Origin: an uncultured Blautia sp.
GTDB taxonomy: Bacteria; Bacillota; Clostridia; Lachnospirales; Lachnospiraceae
NCBI GenBank assembly: GCA_934364795.1
Contig: CAKRMK010000001.1
Span: 62,001-126,000 of the forward strand
Reading direction: 5' to 3'
DNA length: 64,000 bases
Below are positions 1 through 8,595 of the stretch, piece after piece. The notes under the pieces were generated by a model that made no database searches, was not told where the DNA came from, and saw only the letters and a program-made list of their open reading frames with translations. The stretch's first letter is position 1. Each line of letters starts with the position of its first letter. A program made the translations under genes and the position numbers.

Positions 1-795
1 GTTGTTAAAATGATATGCATAGTCTGGATTCAAAGAATCATGATTTCCGATGGTAGTTGCAACTGGAAGGCTTTTAAGAGCGTCTGCACTTAAGTAAGAA
101 GCATATTCTTCTTCCTTTGCTGCACCTGTTTTGTTTACCTGGTCACCTGCGGAAATTACAAAGTTTACATCCGGGTTTTCTGCAAGAGCTGTGTTTAAAG
201 TACGGTTCCAGGAAAATCCATCGTTTCTTGCAGCTGTGTTTGCAGCACCATCATCATGTACCAGCTCTGCGCCATCCTGGGTCTGTCCTTTGGAAGCACC
301 TACCTGCGGGTCACCAACATAGATCATTTTTACTGTATCTGTACTTTTTGTTGTATATTCAACAGGCTCTGTCTGCTCACCGTTTTTCTCAACTGTATAA
401 TAATAAGTGGTGTTTGGCTCAAGACCTGTAACTGTTACATGATTGTATTCATATGTTTTATCGCCGGTAAGATCCTGGTCGACATTTCCAGCCTCGCCTT
501 CAAATGTATCCAGGGCATCTTTGTCTGTTCCGAAATGAACAACCGGTGTGGCAGCTGCGTCTGTTTTTTCACTGTACCATGCAAAGTTCAATTCTGTGTC
601 ATCTTTTCCAGGGGTAAGGGAAACCTTTGTAAAATCAGAAGCTGTTTCATCCCAGTTTGCTACCCATTCGTCCCAGCCACTTTCAGCGCCAACTATGCTA
701 CTGTCTGTATAATGTTCTGTGGAAGCATAGGCTGTGGAACAAACAGTGGTCATTGCAAAAACAGTTAAAATTGCGGCGATATATTTTCTTTTCAT
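1..795 (-). CDS. Secreted purple acid phosphatase-like metallophosphoesterase (5' part, runs off the window)
   Basis: The reading frame is open from the left edge to an ATG at 795, giving 265 residues of the N-terminal part; the C-terminus lies outside. The start follows AGGAG at 808-815. The first ~25 residues (MKRKYIAAILTVF... ending near STAYA) form a signal peptide. A fibronectin-like domain follows (about 45-155, with LEPNTTYYYTV). The phosphoesterase domain then starts with metal-binding motifs GDPQVG, SAGDQ and GNHD. This order is known for purple acid phosphatase/calcineurin-like enzymes, which hydrolyse phosphate esters outside the cell. The substrate cannot be read. The remaining histidine motifs are beyond the edge, so activity is inferred from the N-terminal motifs only. 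Confidence 0.85.
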   Translation of the reverse strand, partial: MKRKYIAAILTVFAMTTVCSTAYASTEHYTDSSIVGAESGWDEWVANWDETASDFTKVSLTPGKDDTELNFAWYSEKTDAAATPVVHFGTDKDALDTFEGEAGNVDQDLTGDKTYEYNHVTVTGLEPNTTYYYTVEKNGEQTEPVEYTTKSTDTVKMIYVGDPQVGASKGQTQDGAELVHDDGAANTAARNDGFSWNRTLNTALAENPDVNFVISAGDQVNKTGAAKEEEYASYLSADALKSLPVATTIGNHDSLNPDYAYHFNN

Positions 796-863
796 AATAA
801 TAAAATACTCCTTTCAGATATGAGGAAGGAAACTTGCGGGCCCTTATTTCCCTGTCCGAAAGG

Positions 864-892
864 AGTATATCATCTCAATTTTCAGAAAACAA
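864..892 (-). promoter_or_regulatory. Candidate sigma-A promoter of the phosphoesterase, with an overlapping palindrome
   Basis: On the minus strand TTGTTT (892-887) and TATACT (869-864) are 17 bp apart, about 70 bp before the start at 795. An inverted repeat, CAGAAAAC (883-890) and GTTTTCTG (897-904), overlaps the -35 and could be an operator. The -35 is a weak match. The rest of 796-990 shows no gene. Confidence 0.45.
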
Positions 893-990
893 TAGGGTTT
901 TCTGTCATTTGACGCACATTTAACAATATCATCACATGAGCAATTTAATATTTTTTTAATTCTTTACACTGTTTACATTGTTTTAACAAA

Positions 991-2277
991 TCAATCCACT
1001 TTCTTCGCCTTCGGATAAACTTTCGCCATCCGTGCATCATCAAAGTGTTCATCCACCCAGCTCTCAAAACTGTTGGTGGCTTCTATCCCATTGCTTCTGG
1101 CATTATATCTGGCCAGGGCTGCACTGGAAACAATCCCATCGGCAAGCATAAATATCAGCAATAGCCAGGTTATGATCTTGCCTGGTTTTACGGGAAGCTT
1201 TTCTATCAGCCGGGAAACTCTTGGATAAAGTATTTTAAACCACACAACTGCGGCAAATCCCCAGAAAAAGCAGTACAGAAGGTTAATTCTCCCACCCAGG
1301 TTAAAGGGAATATCACTATAGTCCCAGAACACTGTCCCGAAAACAATTTCCGTAAACACACTGCAGATATACTCATAAGCACCTCCAAGGAAGGTTCCCA
1401 TCCAGAATAAAAACTGCTCGGAACGGTTGCGGTAACGATAAAGGAGTGCTGTGACTGCTGCAATGGCAAGTCCCCACACAATACTGAAATCTCCCCATAC
1501 CACACTGCTGCGGCTCATCCACACGTCTGCTGTGATCCGGCAGAAAATCGTTTCTGTAATATCTCCCAGAAATGCCCCGATAAAAAACAAAAGAACAATT
1601 TTATAAAAACTGCATCCGTAAGCAAAAATTTCCGGATGTGCTTCTTCTTTTTCTGTATGCTGTTTTTGTGGATATGCTTTGGTGATTCGACGATTCACAA
1701 AATCATCAATCTTTGCCCCAAGTTTCCAGGTTACAGAATCCAGATTTTGTTCCGTCGCAATCCATTTCTCCGGATTTTTGCTATGCCCGAACAAAATCAT
1801 CAAAGTGGCAACAGCATCCACTGCAAGCAGTCCCAGAACGGCCAGAATTACAATTCTGCTTATCAGCCCCGGAAGCAGATTATATACATCTATACAAAGA
1901 CCATTTCCGATTCTTACTACAAATACACCCAGAAGACCCCAGATACAGGAAGTAGGAACACTGATATACCCATCCAGGTTCCATTTCATTTTCCGGTAAT
2001 CCCACCATCTTTCATGATACCACATTTCAATCAGATGTCCGGCAATCCACTCTACCAGTGATGCTACAATAGCAGAACCGATAAACAGCCAGATTCCTGT
2101 TAATTCCTGTGTAAATGCGGTAATAAAACATCCGCCAAATCCATAGATCAGACAGAAAGGACCATTGATAATTCCTCTGTTGGTAAATTTCTTCTGTTTC
2201 AGGGAAGCAAGAACTGTCTCAAGTACCCATCCGGCAAAGGAATAAATGAGAAACAGCCAAAGTAATTTCCAGATCAT
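991..2277 (-). CDS. PF06541-type membrane protein (putative ABC-transporter type IV family), two-domain form
   Basis: A polytopic membrane protein of 428 residues. It contains the family signature twice: an N-terminal half beginning WLFLIYSFAGWVLET with NRGIINGPFC, and a second half from about residue 215 with GAFLGDITET. The family is annotated as a putative ABC-transporter permease, but no ATPase is adjacent and the function is not established. I place the start at ATG 2277 because GAGGAG lies 8 nt upstream; ATG 2283 is only 2 nt from it, and the still longer reading frame from 2334 enters a structured region. It follows rnfB on the same strand with a paralogue at 7568-8458, so the two bracket the Rnf operon. 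Confidence 0.75.
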   Translation of the reverse strand: MIWKLLWLFLIYSFAGWVLETVLASLKQKKFTNRGIINGPFCLIYGFGGCFITAFTQELTGIWLFIGSAIVASLVEWIAGHLIEMWYHERWWDYRKMKWNLDGYISVPTSCIWGLLGVFVVRIGNGLCIDVYNLLPGLISRIVILAVLGLLAVDAVATLMILFGHSKNPEKWIATEQNLDSVTWKLGAKIDDFVNRRITKAYPQKQHTEKEEAHPEIFAYGCSFYKIVLLFFIGAFLGDITETIFCRITADVWMSRSSVVWGDFSIVWGLAIAAVTALLYRYRNRSEQFLFWMGTFLGGAYEYICSVFTEIVFGTVFWDYSDIPFNLGGRINLLYCFFWGFAAVVWFKILYPRVSRLIEKLPVKPGKIITWLLLIFMLADGIVSSAALARYNARSNGIEATNSFESWVDEHFDDARMAKVYPKAKKVD

Positions 2278-2305
2278 ACGCATGTCTCCTCTTTTGTGTG
2301 TTATA

Positions 2306-2375
2306 AAGCCTGCATTCCCATGACTGTTTTTCATAAAATTAATATTCTATGTCAGCAATCTGGAAATACAGGCTT
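2306..2375 (-). other. Long-range inverted repeat between rnfB and the PF06541 gene
   Basis: Arms at 2362-2375 and 2306-2319 pair over 14 bp in minus-strand RNA, with two G-U pairs that become C-A mismatches on the plus strand, so the fold favours the minus-strand transcript. The loop is 42 nt. An A-rich run precedes the stem and no U-run follows it, so it is not a classical terminator for rnfB. The 3' arm lies about 29 nt upstream of the preferred start of the next gene. Confidence 0.5.
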
Positions 2376-2395
2376 TTTCATTTTTTATTTTATTT

Positions 2396-3193
2396 TCATG
2401 CTTCCCTGATAACGCCTCTCGGGCAGGCTTCTTTACAAGCTCCGCATCCTGTACACTTCTCATAATCAATATGTGCACAGAAATTCTCAACTGTAACAGC
2501 ACCGTTTGGACAGGTCTTTTCACACTTTTTACATCCGATACAGCCAACTTCGCAGGCTGCCATTACCTGTTTGCCTTTATCATGAGAGCTGCAGTCTACA
2601 GCAACTTTCTGCTCATATGGAATCAGCTCGATCAGATGCCTTGGACATTTGGCAACACATTTGCCACAGGCTTTACATGCTTCTTTGTCTACCACTGCAA
2701 TTCCATCCACAATATGAATGGCATTAAACGGACAGACCTTTACGCAGCTTCCAAATCCACAGCATCCGTAATTACATGCCTTTGCACCGCCATTTGGAAC
2801 AAACGGAAGCATCTCACAGTCTTCCACACCTGTGTAAATATAGTCATCTTTTGTCTTTTCACAGGTTCCGGAACATTTCACATGTGCTACCTGACGGGTA
2901 GTTTCCACAACTGTCTGTCCCATAATTCCTGCAATTACTTTTCCAACAGGCTCACCGCCTACCGGACAGCGGTTTACCGGAGCTTCTCCTTTTGCAATTG
3001 CTGCAGCAAGGCCGTCACAGCCCGGATATCCACAGCCACCACAGTTATTTCCAGGAAGCGCTTCTCTGATAGCTACTTCTTTCTCATCTACTTCAACAGC
3101 AAATTTCTTTCCGGCAACTCCAAGGAAAACACCGATGAAGAGGCCTACTGCTGCAACCAGAATTGTTGCCGCTATGATCGCACTAATATTCAT
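2396..3193 (-). CDS. rnfB: Rnf complex subunit B (electron-transfer iron-sulfur protein)
   Basis: A 265-residue subunit of the membrane ferredoxin:NAD+ oxidoreductase, which couples electron flow to Na+ or H+ export. An N-terminal membrane anchor (about 4-26) is followed by the RnfB [4Fe-4S] motif GNNCGGCGYPGC near residues 48-60. Ferredoxin-type CxxCxxCxxxC clusters then occur from about 130 to the C-terminus (CKACGKCVAKCP, CIGCKKCEKTCP, CTGCGACKEACP). RnfB is thought to be the entry point for electrons from reduced ferredoxin. It is the last gene of rnfCDGEAB, 12 nt after rnfA, as in other Clostridia. Confidence 0.96.
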   Translation of the reverse strand: MNISAIIAATILVAAVGLFIGVFLGVAGKKFAVEVDEKEVAIREALPGNNCGGCGYPGCDGLAAAIAKGEAPVNRCPVGGEPVGKVIAGIMGQTVVETTRQVAHVKCSGTCEKTKDDYIYTGVEDCEMLPFVPNGGAKACNYGCCGFGSCVKVCPFNAIHIVDGIAVVDKEACKACGKCVAKCPRHLIELIPYEQKVAVDCSSHDKGKQVMAACEVGCIGCKKCEKTCPNGAVTVENFCAHIDYEKCTGCGACKEACPRGVIREA

Positions 3194-3205
3194 CCCGACC
3201 CCTCC

Positions 3206-3781
3206 TTAAATTAATCCTGAAAATCCGAAAAATGCAATTGCCATAAGTCCGGCTGTAAGAAGTACAGTCGGAAATCCCTGAAATGCTTCCGGAATATCAT
3301 TATATGCAATTTTCTCACGGATTCCTGCCATCAGTACAATAGAAATGGAGAAACCAAATGCGGTTGCAAAACCGTTTACAGTTCCCTGAAGGATATTATA
3401 ATCTTTCTGCACATTTGTAAGAGCCACACCAAGAACTGCACAGTTTGTTGTGATCAGAGGCAGATAAACACCAAGTGCCTTGTAAAGAGATGGCATGCTT
3501 TTTTTCAGGAACATTTCTACAAACTGTACCAGTGCTGCAATGATCAGAATAAATACGATGGTCTGCAGATAAGTCAGATCCAGTGGCTGAAGGATCAGCT
3601 TATAGATCACACTGGTTACAAAGGAGGACAAAGTGATTACAAAAATAACCGCACCGCCCATGCCAGCTGCAGTGTCTGTAGTCTTGGATACGCCAAGGAA
3701 AGGACACAGCCCCATAAACTGGCTTAAAACTACGTTATTTACAAGCGCAGAGCTTACAATGATCAGCAATAATTCTTTCAT
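3206..3781 (-). CDS. rnfA: Rnf complex subunit A
   Basis: A 191-residue integral membrane subunit with about six transmembrane helices. It is recognised from the start MKELLLIIVSSALVNNVVLS, the GLCPFLGVSK motif and the later TTNCAVLG motif. RnfA and RnfE are paralogues inserted in opposite orientation in the membrane; in known Rnf/NQR structures they hold an iron centre through conserved cysteines at these two motifs. Both cysteine motifs are present here. The gene lies 6 nt downstream of rnfE and 12 nt upstream of rnfB in one operon. Confidence 0.96.
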   Translation of the reverse strand: MKELLLIIVSSALVNNVVLSQFMGLCPFLGVSKTTDTAAGMGGAVIFVITLSSFVTSVIYKLILQPLDLTYLQTIVFILIIAALVQFVEMFLKKSMPSLYKALGVYLPLITTNCAVLGVALTNVQKDYNILQGTVNGFATAFGFSISIVLMAGIREKIAYNDIPEAFQGFPTVLLTAGLMAIAFFGFSGLI

Positions 3782-3787
3782 CTATCC

Positions 3788-4498
3788 CTACCCCCTTTTT
3801 CCTGAACACATGGAATTTCCGCAGGAAGCACAGCCGCCCTTGCAATCCGGATTACTTGGATCAATACCACGTTTTGCAGCACCAACCTTAAATTTATTCT
3901 GAAGTGCTGACAAAAATGCAAGGACAAAAAATGCGCCAGGTGCAAGAATGAAAATCGTAATCGGCTCATATCCCATTTTACCGGCAGCTGCATCTGCAAG
4001 AGGAAGAATCTGTTTTCCGAAAATACTTCCGGCTCCGATCAGCTCTCTCACTGCACCAATACAGGTAATACTTAAAGTAAAACCAAGTCCCATTCCAATA
4101 CCATCAAACAGAGATGGAATTGGTTTATTCTTGGAAGCATAGGCTTCTGCTCTTCCCAGGATGATACAGTTTACAACGATCAGCGGAATATAAATTCCAA
4201 GGGAAGAATAAAGGAACGGAATAAAGCCCTGAAGAAGCATCTGCACAATCGTTACAAATGATGCAACTACAACAATATAAGCAGGCATACGCACACTGTC
4301 CGGAATAAAATTACGGAGCAGGGAAATCATCAGGTTGGATGCTGCCAGAATTACCGTTGTGGTAAGTCCCATTCCAATACCATTAATTGCTGATGTGGTG
4401 ATTGCCAGAGTCGGACACATACCAAGCATAAGCACAAATGTAGGATTTTCTTTGATAATACCATTTATCAGTCGTTCAGATGGTGTATTTTTTTTCAT
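3788..4498 (-). CDS. rnfE: Rnf complex subunit E, with a cysteine-rich C-terminal tail
   Basis: An integral membrane subunit of 236 residues, paralogous to RnfA, with LMLGMCPTLA and VVNCIILG as the conserved cysteine motifs. Its start overlaps the end of rnfG by 4 nt (ATGA), implying translational coupling. The core family is nearer 200 residues. This protein carries an extension ending in CKGGCASCGNSMCSGKRG, with cysteines at 219, 223, 226 and 231, which could hold a metal or iron-sulfur centre. That role is inference. Confidence 0.95.
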   Translation of the reverse strand: MKKNTPSERLINGIIKENPTFVLMLGMCPTLAITTSAINGIGMGLTTTVILAASNLMISLLRNFIPDSVRMPAYIVVVASFVTIVQMLLQGFIPFLYSSLGIYIPLIVVNCIILGRAEAYASKNKPIPSLFDGIGMGLGFTLSITCIGAVRELIGAGSIFGKQILPLADAAAGKMGYEPITIFILAPGAFFVLAFLSALQNKFKVGAAKRGIDPSNPDCKGGCASCGNSMCSGKRG

Positions 4499-5109
4499 TT
4501 CTGACTGCCCCCTTTCTCATAACGAAATGCGGCAAGTCCGGCATTTACGCCATCTGTCATGGCATTTGTGGTAATCGTCGCACCGCTTAAAGCGTCAATC
4601 TCATCATCCGAGGTGGCACCTGTTTTGGTATAGGTAAATTTCTCAACATTTTTGTCTTTAAACTGGTTCTTGAAATCATCTGTAGTGGCACGCATTCCAA
4701 GGCCGGCCGTCTCACTGATAGACAAAATAGAAATTCCATTTAAAGTTCCGTCATCCTGGATTCCCATAGCAAACTGGATATCTCCGCCATATCCTTCGGA
4801 TGTGGTAACAGTAAAGGCATAACCCAGTTCATTTCCCTGGTCATCCTTTGCCAGCATTACCTCATCAATATTCTGTGTTGTGTAACCATTTTCATCCAGA
4901 TAAGACTCCAGATCTGCATCCTCACCACTTATCACCACTTCAAAGGATGCTGCATCTGCAAATACTGCTTTATAAGCTTCTTCTTTTTCTTTTGCCTGCT
5001 GACTTGCAATAGGACCTGCTGTAATGTCATTGACAACACCAAGAAGTAAACCGGAGATCAACGTGATCACAGTAAGGGCAAGTGTATCTTTCACAATCTT
5101 ATTTTTCAT
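4495..5109 (-). CDS. rnfG: Rnf complex subunit G (covalent-FMN protein)
   Basis: A 204-residue FMN-binding subunit with one N-terminal membrane helix (about 10-30) and an extracytoplasmic FMN domain. The flavin attachment motif SGAT is at 175-178, so Thr178 is the expected FMN-phosphothreonine. Members of this family are flavinylated by ApbE; no apbE is in this window. The gene overlaps both rnfD (4 nt) and rnfE (4 nt). Confidence 0.95.
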   Translation of the reverse strand: MKNKIVKDTLALTVITLISGLLLGVVNDITAGPIASQQAKEKEEAYKAVFADAASFEVVISGEDADLESYLDENGYTTQNIDEVMLAKDDQGNELGYAFTVTTSEGYGGDIQFAMGIQDDGTLNGISILSISETAGLGMRATTDDFKNQFKDKNVEKFTYTKTGATSDDEIDALSGATITTNAMTDGVNAGLAAFRYEKGGSQK

Positions 5110-6086
5110 TTCTTGGCACCTCCTTTTCCAAAAGCAACCGGACGGGTAAAGCGTTCGATCTGCGGTACCAGAAGGTTACAGAAAATAATTGCATAGGAAA
5201 CTCCCTCTGCGGAAGCTCCGAAAATACGGAATATACCGGTCAGTACACCAAGACAGACACCATATACATACTGTCCCTTTGGTGTAATAGGACTTGTAAC
5301 ATAATCTGTTGCCATAAACCACGCGCCAAGCATAAGGCCGCCGCCGAAAAGCTGGGTAAACAAATAGTTTGTGTCAAAGCCTTTACCAGATGCCAGCATG
5401 TAAATAATAATAAATACAGCAAAGCTTCCGATGTAGGTAAGCGGAATTTTTGCACTGATTACCTTGTAGCAAAGAAGGATCACTGCACCGATAAGAATTG
5501 CGAGCACGGAAGTCTCACCGATAGTACCCTGAATATTACCAATGAGCAGGTTCTTTATGGGAACAGAAGAACCAGCTACAAAACCATGGTCACGAAGAGA
5601 TGCAAGAGGAGTGGCTCCTGTTACACCATCTACAACCACTCTTGCCTTATCTGATACAGAAAAATCTGTCATTTTTCCTGCAAAGGAAATCATAAGGAAA
5701 CAACGGGCTGCAAGTGCCGGGTTCATAAAGTTCTGTCCCAGGCCGCCAAAAAGCTGTTTTACAATAATAATTGCAAAAACGCTGCCCAGTACCGGAATCC
5801 ACAGCGGAATTCCAACTGGCATATTCATGCCGATCAAAAGTCCTGTAACAACTGCACTGAAATCTTTTATTGTATTTGGTTTATGCATAAAATGGTCATA
5901 TAACCACTCTGCCAGCACTGCTGAACCGGTTGATACCACCAGGATTGCCAGTGCTTTCAGGCCATAATTATAAACTCCCACAATGGCTGCAGGCAAAAGT
6001 GCAATGGTGACTAGCTGCATGATTTTCGCAGTGGTCATCCTTGCCCGCACATGGGGATTCGATGATACATTAAACATTTGTTCCAT
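5106..6086 (-). CDS. rnfD: Rnf complex subunit D
   Basis: A 326-residue polytopic membrane subunit of the Rnf ion pump. It has the NqrB/RnfD hallmarks NPALAARCFL (about 122-131) and TGAT at 156-159, where Thr159 is the expected second covalent FMN site. Further helices follow, with GAWFMATDYVTSP near the C-terminus. RnfD forms part of the ion channel with RnfA and RnfE. It follows rnfC after 16 nt and overlaps rnfG. Confidence 0.95.
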   Translation of the reverse strand: MEQMFNVSSNPHVRARMTTAKIMQLVTIALLPAAIVGVYNYGLKALAILVVSTGSAVLAEWLYDHFMHKPNTIKDFSAVVTGLLIGMNMPVGIPLWIPVLGSVFAIIIVKQLFGGLGQNFMNPALAARCFLMISFAGKMTDFSVSDKARVVVDGVTGATPLASLRDHGFVAGSSVPIKNLLIGNIQGTIGETSVLAILIGAVILLCYKVISAKIPLTYIGSFAVFIIIYMLASGKGFDTNYLFTQLFGGGLMLGAWFMATDYVTSPITPKGQYVYGVCLGVLTGIFRIFGASAEGVSYAIIFCNLLVPQIERFTRPVAFGKGGAKK

Positions 6087-6102
6087 GAGTTCTTCCCCCT
6101 TA

Positions 6103-7422
6103 TTATTTCTTCTTCCTGCTTGCCAGCACCATTTTACGCATGGACTTGATGCTCTGGGTCAGTGGACGCTTGGCCGGGCAGATATAACTGCAGCAGCCAC
6201 ATTCGCAGCACTCCATTCCATCAAACTTCTGGAAGCTTTCCATATCGCCTCTCTGGGCAAAGGTTGCCAGTCTGGCTGGAATCACATGGCCCGGACAGAC
6301 ACTTACACAGCGTCCACAGTTAATGCAGGCTGTCTGCTGTGCGTTTGCATCCGCTACCGGATCATTTTGCATACACAGCAATGAAGAGGAAGTCTTTACA
6401 CAAGGTACATGAAGGTCATACATGGCAAATCCCATCATAGGACCACCGGAAATAACTTTGCCGGCATTTTCTTTCAGTCCGCCTGCTGCTTCGATCAGTT
6501 CTGCCATATCTGTTCCTGTACAGACCTCAAAGTGAGCCGGACGATTGATTCCCTTTCCGGTCACTGTGAAAATACGTTTCATAATAGGGCGTCCCAGTGC
6601 TACCGCATCATAAATACTGCAAATTGTCTCAACATTATCTACAATACAGCCAGCATCAGCAGGAAGCATGGAAGAATTGATCTCTCTTCCTGTAACCGCA
6701 TAGATCAGGGTACGCTCTCCACCCTGTGGGTATTTGGTCATCATTTCTTTTACTTCGATATTTGGAACGTCTTTTACCAGTTCCGTCATTTTTGCAATAC
6801 AGTCTGGCTTGTTATCTTCAATACAGATACAGCCTTTTGCATTTTTGAAAAGCCCTACTACGATCTTAAGGCCTTCCACAACCTTTTGGGGCTGGTCCAT
6901 CATGCGCCTGTAATCGCTTGTAAGATAAGGCTCACATTCTGCACCGTTTACCAGTATGTACTCAATCTTATCCGGTTCTTTTGGAGAAAGCTTTACATGG
7001 GTGGGAAAACCTGCTCCTCCAAGTCCTACAACGCCACCGTCACGAATCCTTCCAATGATCTCGTCACGGGTAAGAGTTCCCGGATCTGCCGGATGAAATT
7101 CCACTTCTTCATATAATCCGTCATTTTCCACGATTATGGAATCCACCATACTTCCGGTTGCTGTGAGACGTTTCTCAATACCTTTCACCGTACCTGACAC
7201 AGAAGCATGTACCGGGGCAGATACAAATCCGCCTGCTTCTGCGATCATCTGTCCGGCAAGCACATGGTCACCTTTGGCAACCACAGGCTTTGCCGGAGCT
7301 CCAATGTGCTGGGACAATGGATACGCCAGATCAGCCTTCGGGAGATACTTCTCCACCGGGCAGTCCTTTGACATTTCTTTTCCCTCGAAGGGATGCACGC
7401 CGCCTTTAAAAGTTAACCGCAC
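6103..7422 (-). CDS. rnfC: Rnf complex subunit C (NADH-binding iron-sulfur subunit)
   Basis: A 439-residue peripheral subunit where NAD+ is reduced. It starts with the family signature LTFKGGVHP, followed by the glycine-rich NAD/FMN region GVVGLGGAGFPTHVK. Two [4Fe-4S] clusters lie at about residues 366-415 (CINCGRCVSVCP and CCECGCCSYICP). I choose GTG at 7422 as start because AAAGGCGG lies 8 nt upstream of it; the in-frame GTG at 7431 would overlap that ribosome binding site. It is the first gene of rnfCDGEAB. Confidence 0.95.
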   Translation of the reverse strand: MRLTFKGGVHPFEGKEMSKDCPVEKYLPKADLAYPLSQHIGAPAKPVVAKGDHVLAGQMIAEAGGFVSAPVHASVSGTVKGIEKRLTATGSMVDSIIVENDGLYEEVEFHPADPGTLTRDEIIGRIRDGGVVGLGGAGFPTHVKLSPKEPDKIEYILVNGAECEPYLTSDYRRMMDQPQKVVEGLKIVVGLFKNAKGCICIEDNKPDCIAKMTELVKDVPNIEVKEMMTKYPQGGERTLIYAVTGREINSSMLPADAGCIVDNVETICSIYDAVALGRPIMKRIFTVTGKGINRPAHFEVCTGTDMAELIEAAGGLKENAGKVISGGPMMGFAMYDLHVPCVKTSSSLLCMQNDPVADANAQQTACINCGRCVSVCPGHVIPARLATFAQRGDMESFQKFDGMECCECGCCSYICPAKRPLTQSIKSMRKMVLASRKKK

Positions 7423-7459
7423 TAAATTCACCGCCTTTATATTATTTGATTACTGACTC

Positions 7460-7491
7460 TTTTGTCCGCAGCAACCTTGTTTTTTGTCCGC
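7460..7491 (-). promoter_or_regulatory. Direct repeat in the rnf leader/promoter region
   Basis: Two exact copies of GCGGACAAAA on the minus strand (7469-7460 and 7491-7482) are spaced 22 bp apart, about two helical turns, and 38-70 bp before the rnfC start. This could be an operator or leader element. I see no convincing sigma-A promoter in 7432-7567; CGGACA followed 18 bp later by TAATAT is a weak candidate. Confidence 0.35.
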
Positions 7492-7567
7492 TTTATTTAT
7501 ATTATTTTACTTTTGTCATATTTTTGCAGATTTTATAAATCCGGTTTGTATTTACTTTTTTTATCAT

Positions 7568-8458
7568 TTATTCGGCATCTTTGTTTCTCTTACCGAAACC
7601 GTATTTCTTATGAATTTTATATCCACGGTTCAGGTTCGGGTACGCCTTTACAAAACGCTGCATATTGTGGCTGACCTTTCCTGCCATTGCTTCTTTACGC
7701 TTCTGAAGCTCTTCTGAAATATCGGCCATCATAACGCTTCTCTTGTCTTCCAGCTCTTTGATAAGAGCAATATCATCCAGACGTCCAAGCTGGTTTTCCA
7801 GCTGTTTCTTGATTTTCTCTCTGGAAAGTCCACTGTTCTCTTCCAGATTCTCCATCTTCTCACGTGCCTGTACAAGAAGCTCTACACGCATCTGATCCAG
7901 TGCCTGCTCCCATGCCGGAATACGTTCGTGGATATGGAATGCAGCTGCTGCTGAGAATGCGAAGTCCACAATATAAACCACTGTTATCACACAAACTGCG
8001 ATTTCTCCGGTTCTCCTGGAATAAAGCTCTACAAAATCAGCAACTACCGGATGCAGTATTCTGAAAAGCCCAACTGTGAACAATCCCCAGCCAAGAGAGC
8101 ATCCCAGACAGATACGTCCCTGGAAATTAAATTTCTTGTCACTGTAATCCCACCAGGATGTATGAAAAATATTTTCCATCAGTGCTGCCGTCACATATTC
8201 CAATGCAGTGGCAACTACAATGCCTCCAACAAAAAGAAGCAGCAGATTCTCACTTACCGGAAGAAGGATCATATATACAGCCAGTGCACCACAGCCATAT
8301 ATGGTACATAAGGGTCCATTGATAAAGCCTCTGTTTATCAGCTTTCCCTTTCGCACTGACACGTAGCAGGTTTCCCACAGCCAACCAAGAAAACTGTATA
8401 TGTAAAACCAATTGGCAATGTGATAGAAATCCACTCCATTAATTGTAAAATCCCACAT
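7568..8458 (-). CDS. PF06541-type membrane protein with a C-terminal coiled coil
   Basis: A 296-residue paralogue of the protein at 991-2277, recognised from IYSFLGWLWET and NRGFINGPLC. Four to five membrane helices occupy about residues 15-175. The C-terminal third is charged and helical (LENQLGRLDDIALIKELEDK), probably a cytoplasmic coiled coil. It lies upstream of rnfC on the same strand with a 145-bp gap. Function unknown. Confidence 0.75.
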   Translation of the reverse strand: MWDFTINGVDFYHIANWFYIYSFLGWLWETCYVSVRKGKLINRGFINGPLCTIYGCGALAVYMILLPVSENLLLLFVGGIVVATALEYVTAALMENIFHTSWWDYSDKKFNFQGRICLGCSLGWGLFTVGLFRILHPVVADFVELYSRRTGEIAVCVITVVYIVDFAFSAAAAFHIHERIPAWEQALDQMRVELLVQAREKMENLEENSGLSREKIKKQLENQLGRLDDIALIKELEDKRSVMMADISEELQKRKEAMAGKVSHNMQRFVKAYPNLNRGYKIHKKYGFGKRNKDAE

Positions 8459-8557
8459 AAGTTGCTCCTTTACTTTTTATATATTCTGACTATTCTATAT
8501 ATTCTACTATACCGCATTTTGTAAAAAAATTCACTACCTAAAACGAAAAAAATTGTG

Positions 8558-8563
8558 TATAAT
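8558..8563 (+). promoter_or_regulatory. -10 box of the YprB-like gene
   Basis: A perfect TATAAT lies 33 bp before the ATG at 8596 in the short divergent gap. No good -35 sits at 16-18 bp, so the match rests on the -10 alone. The ribosome binding site AAAGGAG is at 8579-8585. Confidence 0.45.
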
Positions 8564-8595
8564 TGAATACAATCCATGAAAGGAGTATAAGAAGT

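Noticed and set aside
2471..3214. Long plus-strand open frame over rnfB (247 residues) and many similar frames opposite rnf, cmk, alaS and rqcH
   Set aside because: Low-complexity, cysteine/phenylalanine/serine-rich translations with no ribosome binding site, lying exactly opposite well-supported genes; they are mirror effects of coding strand composition.
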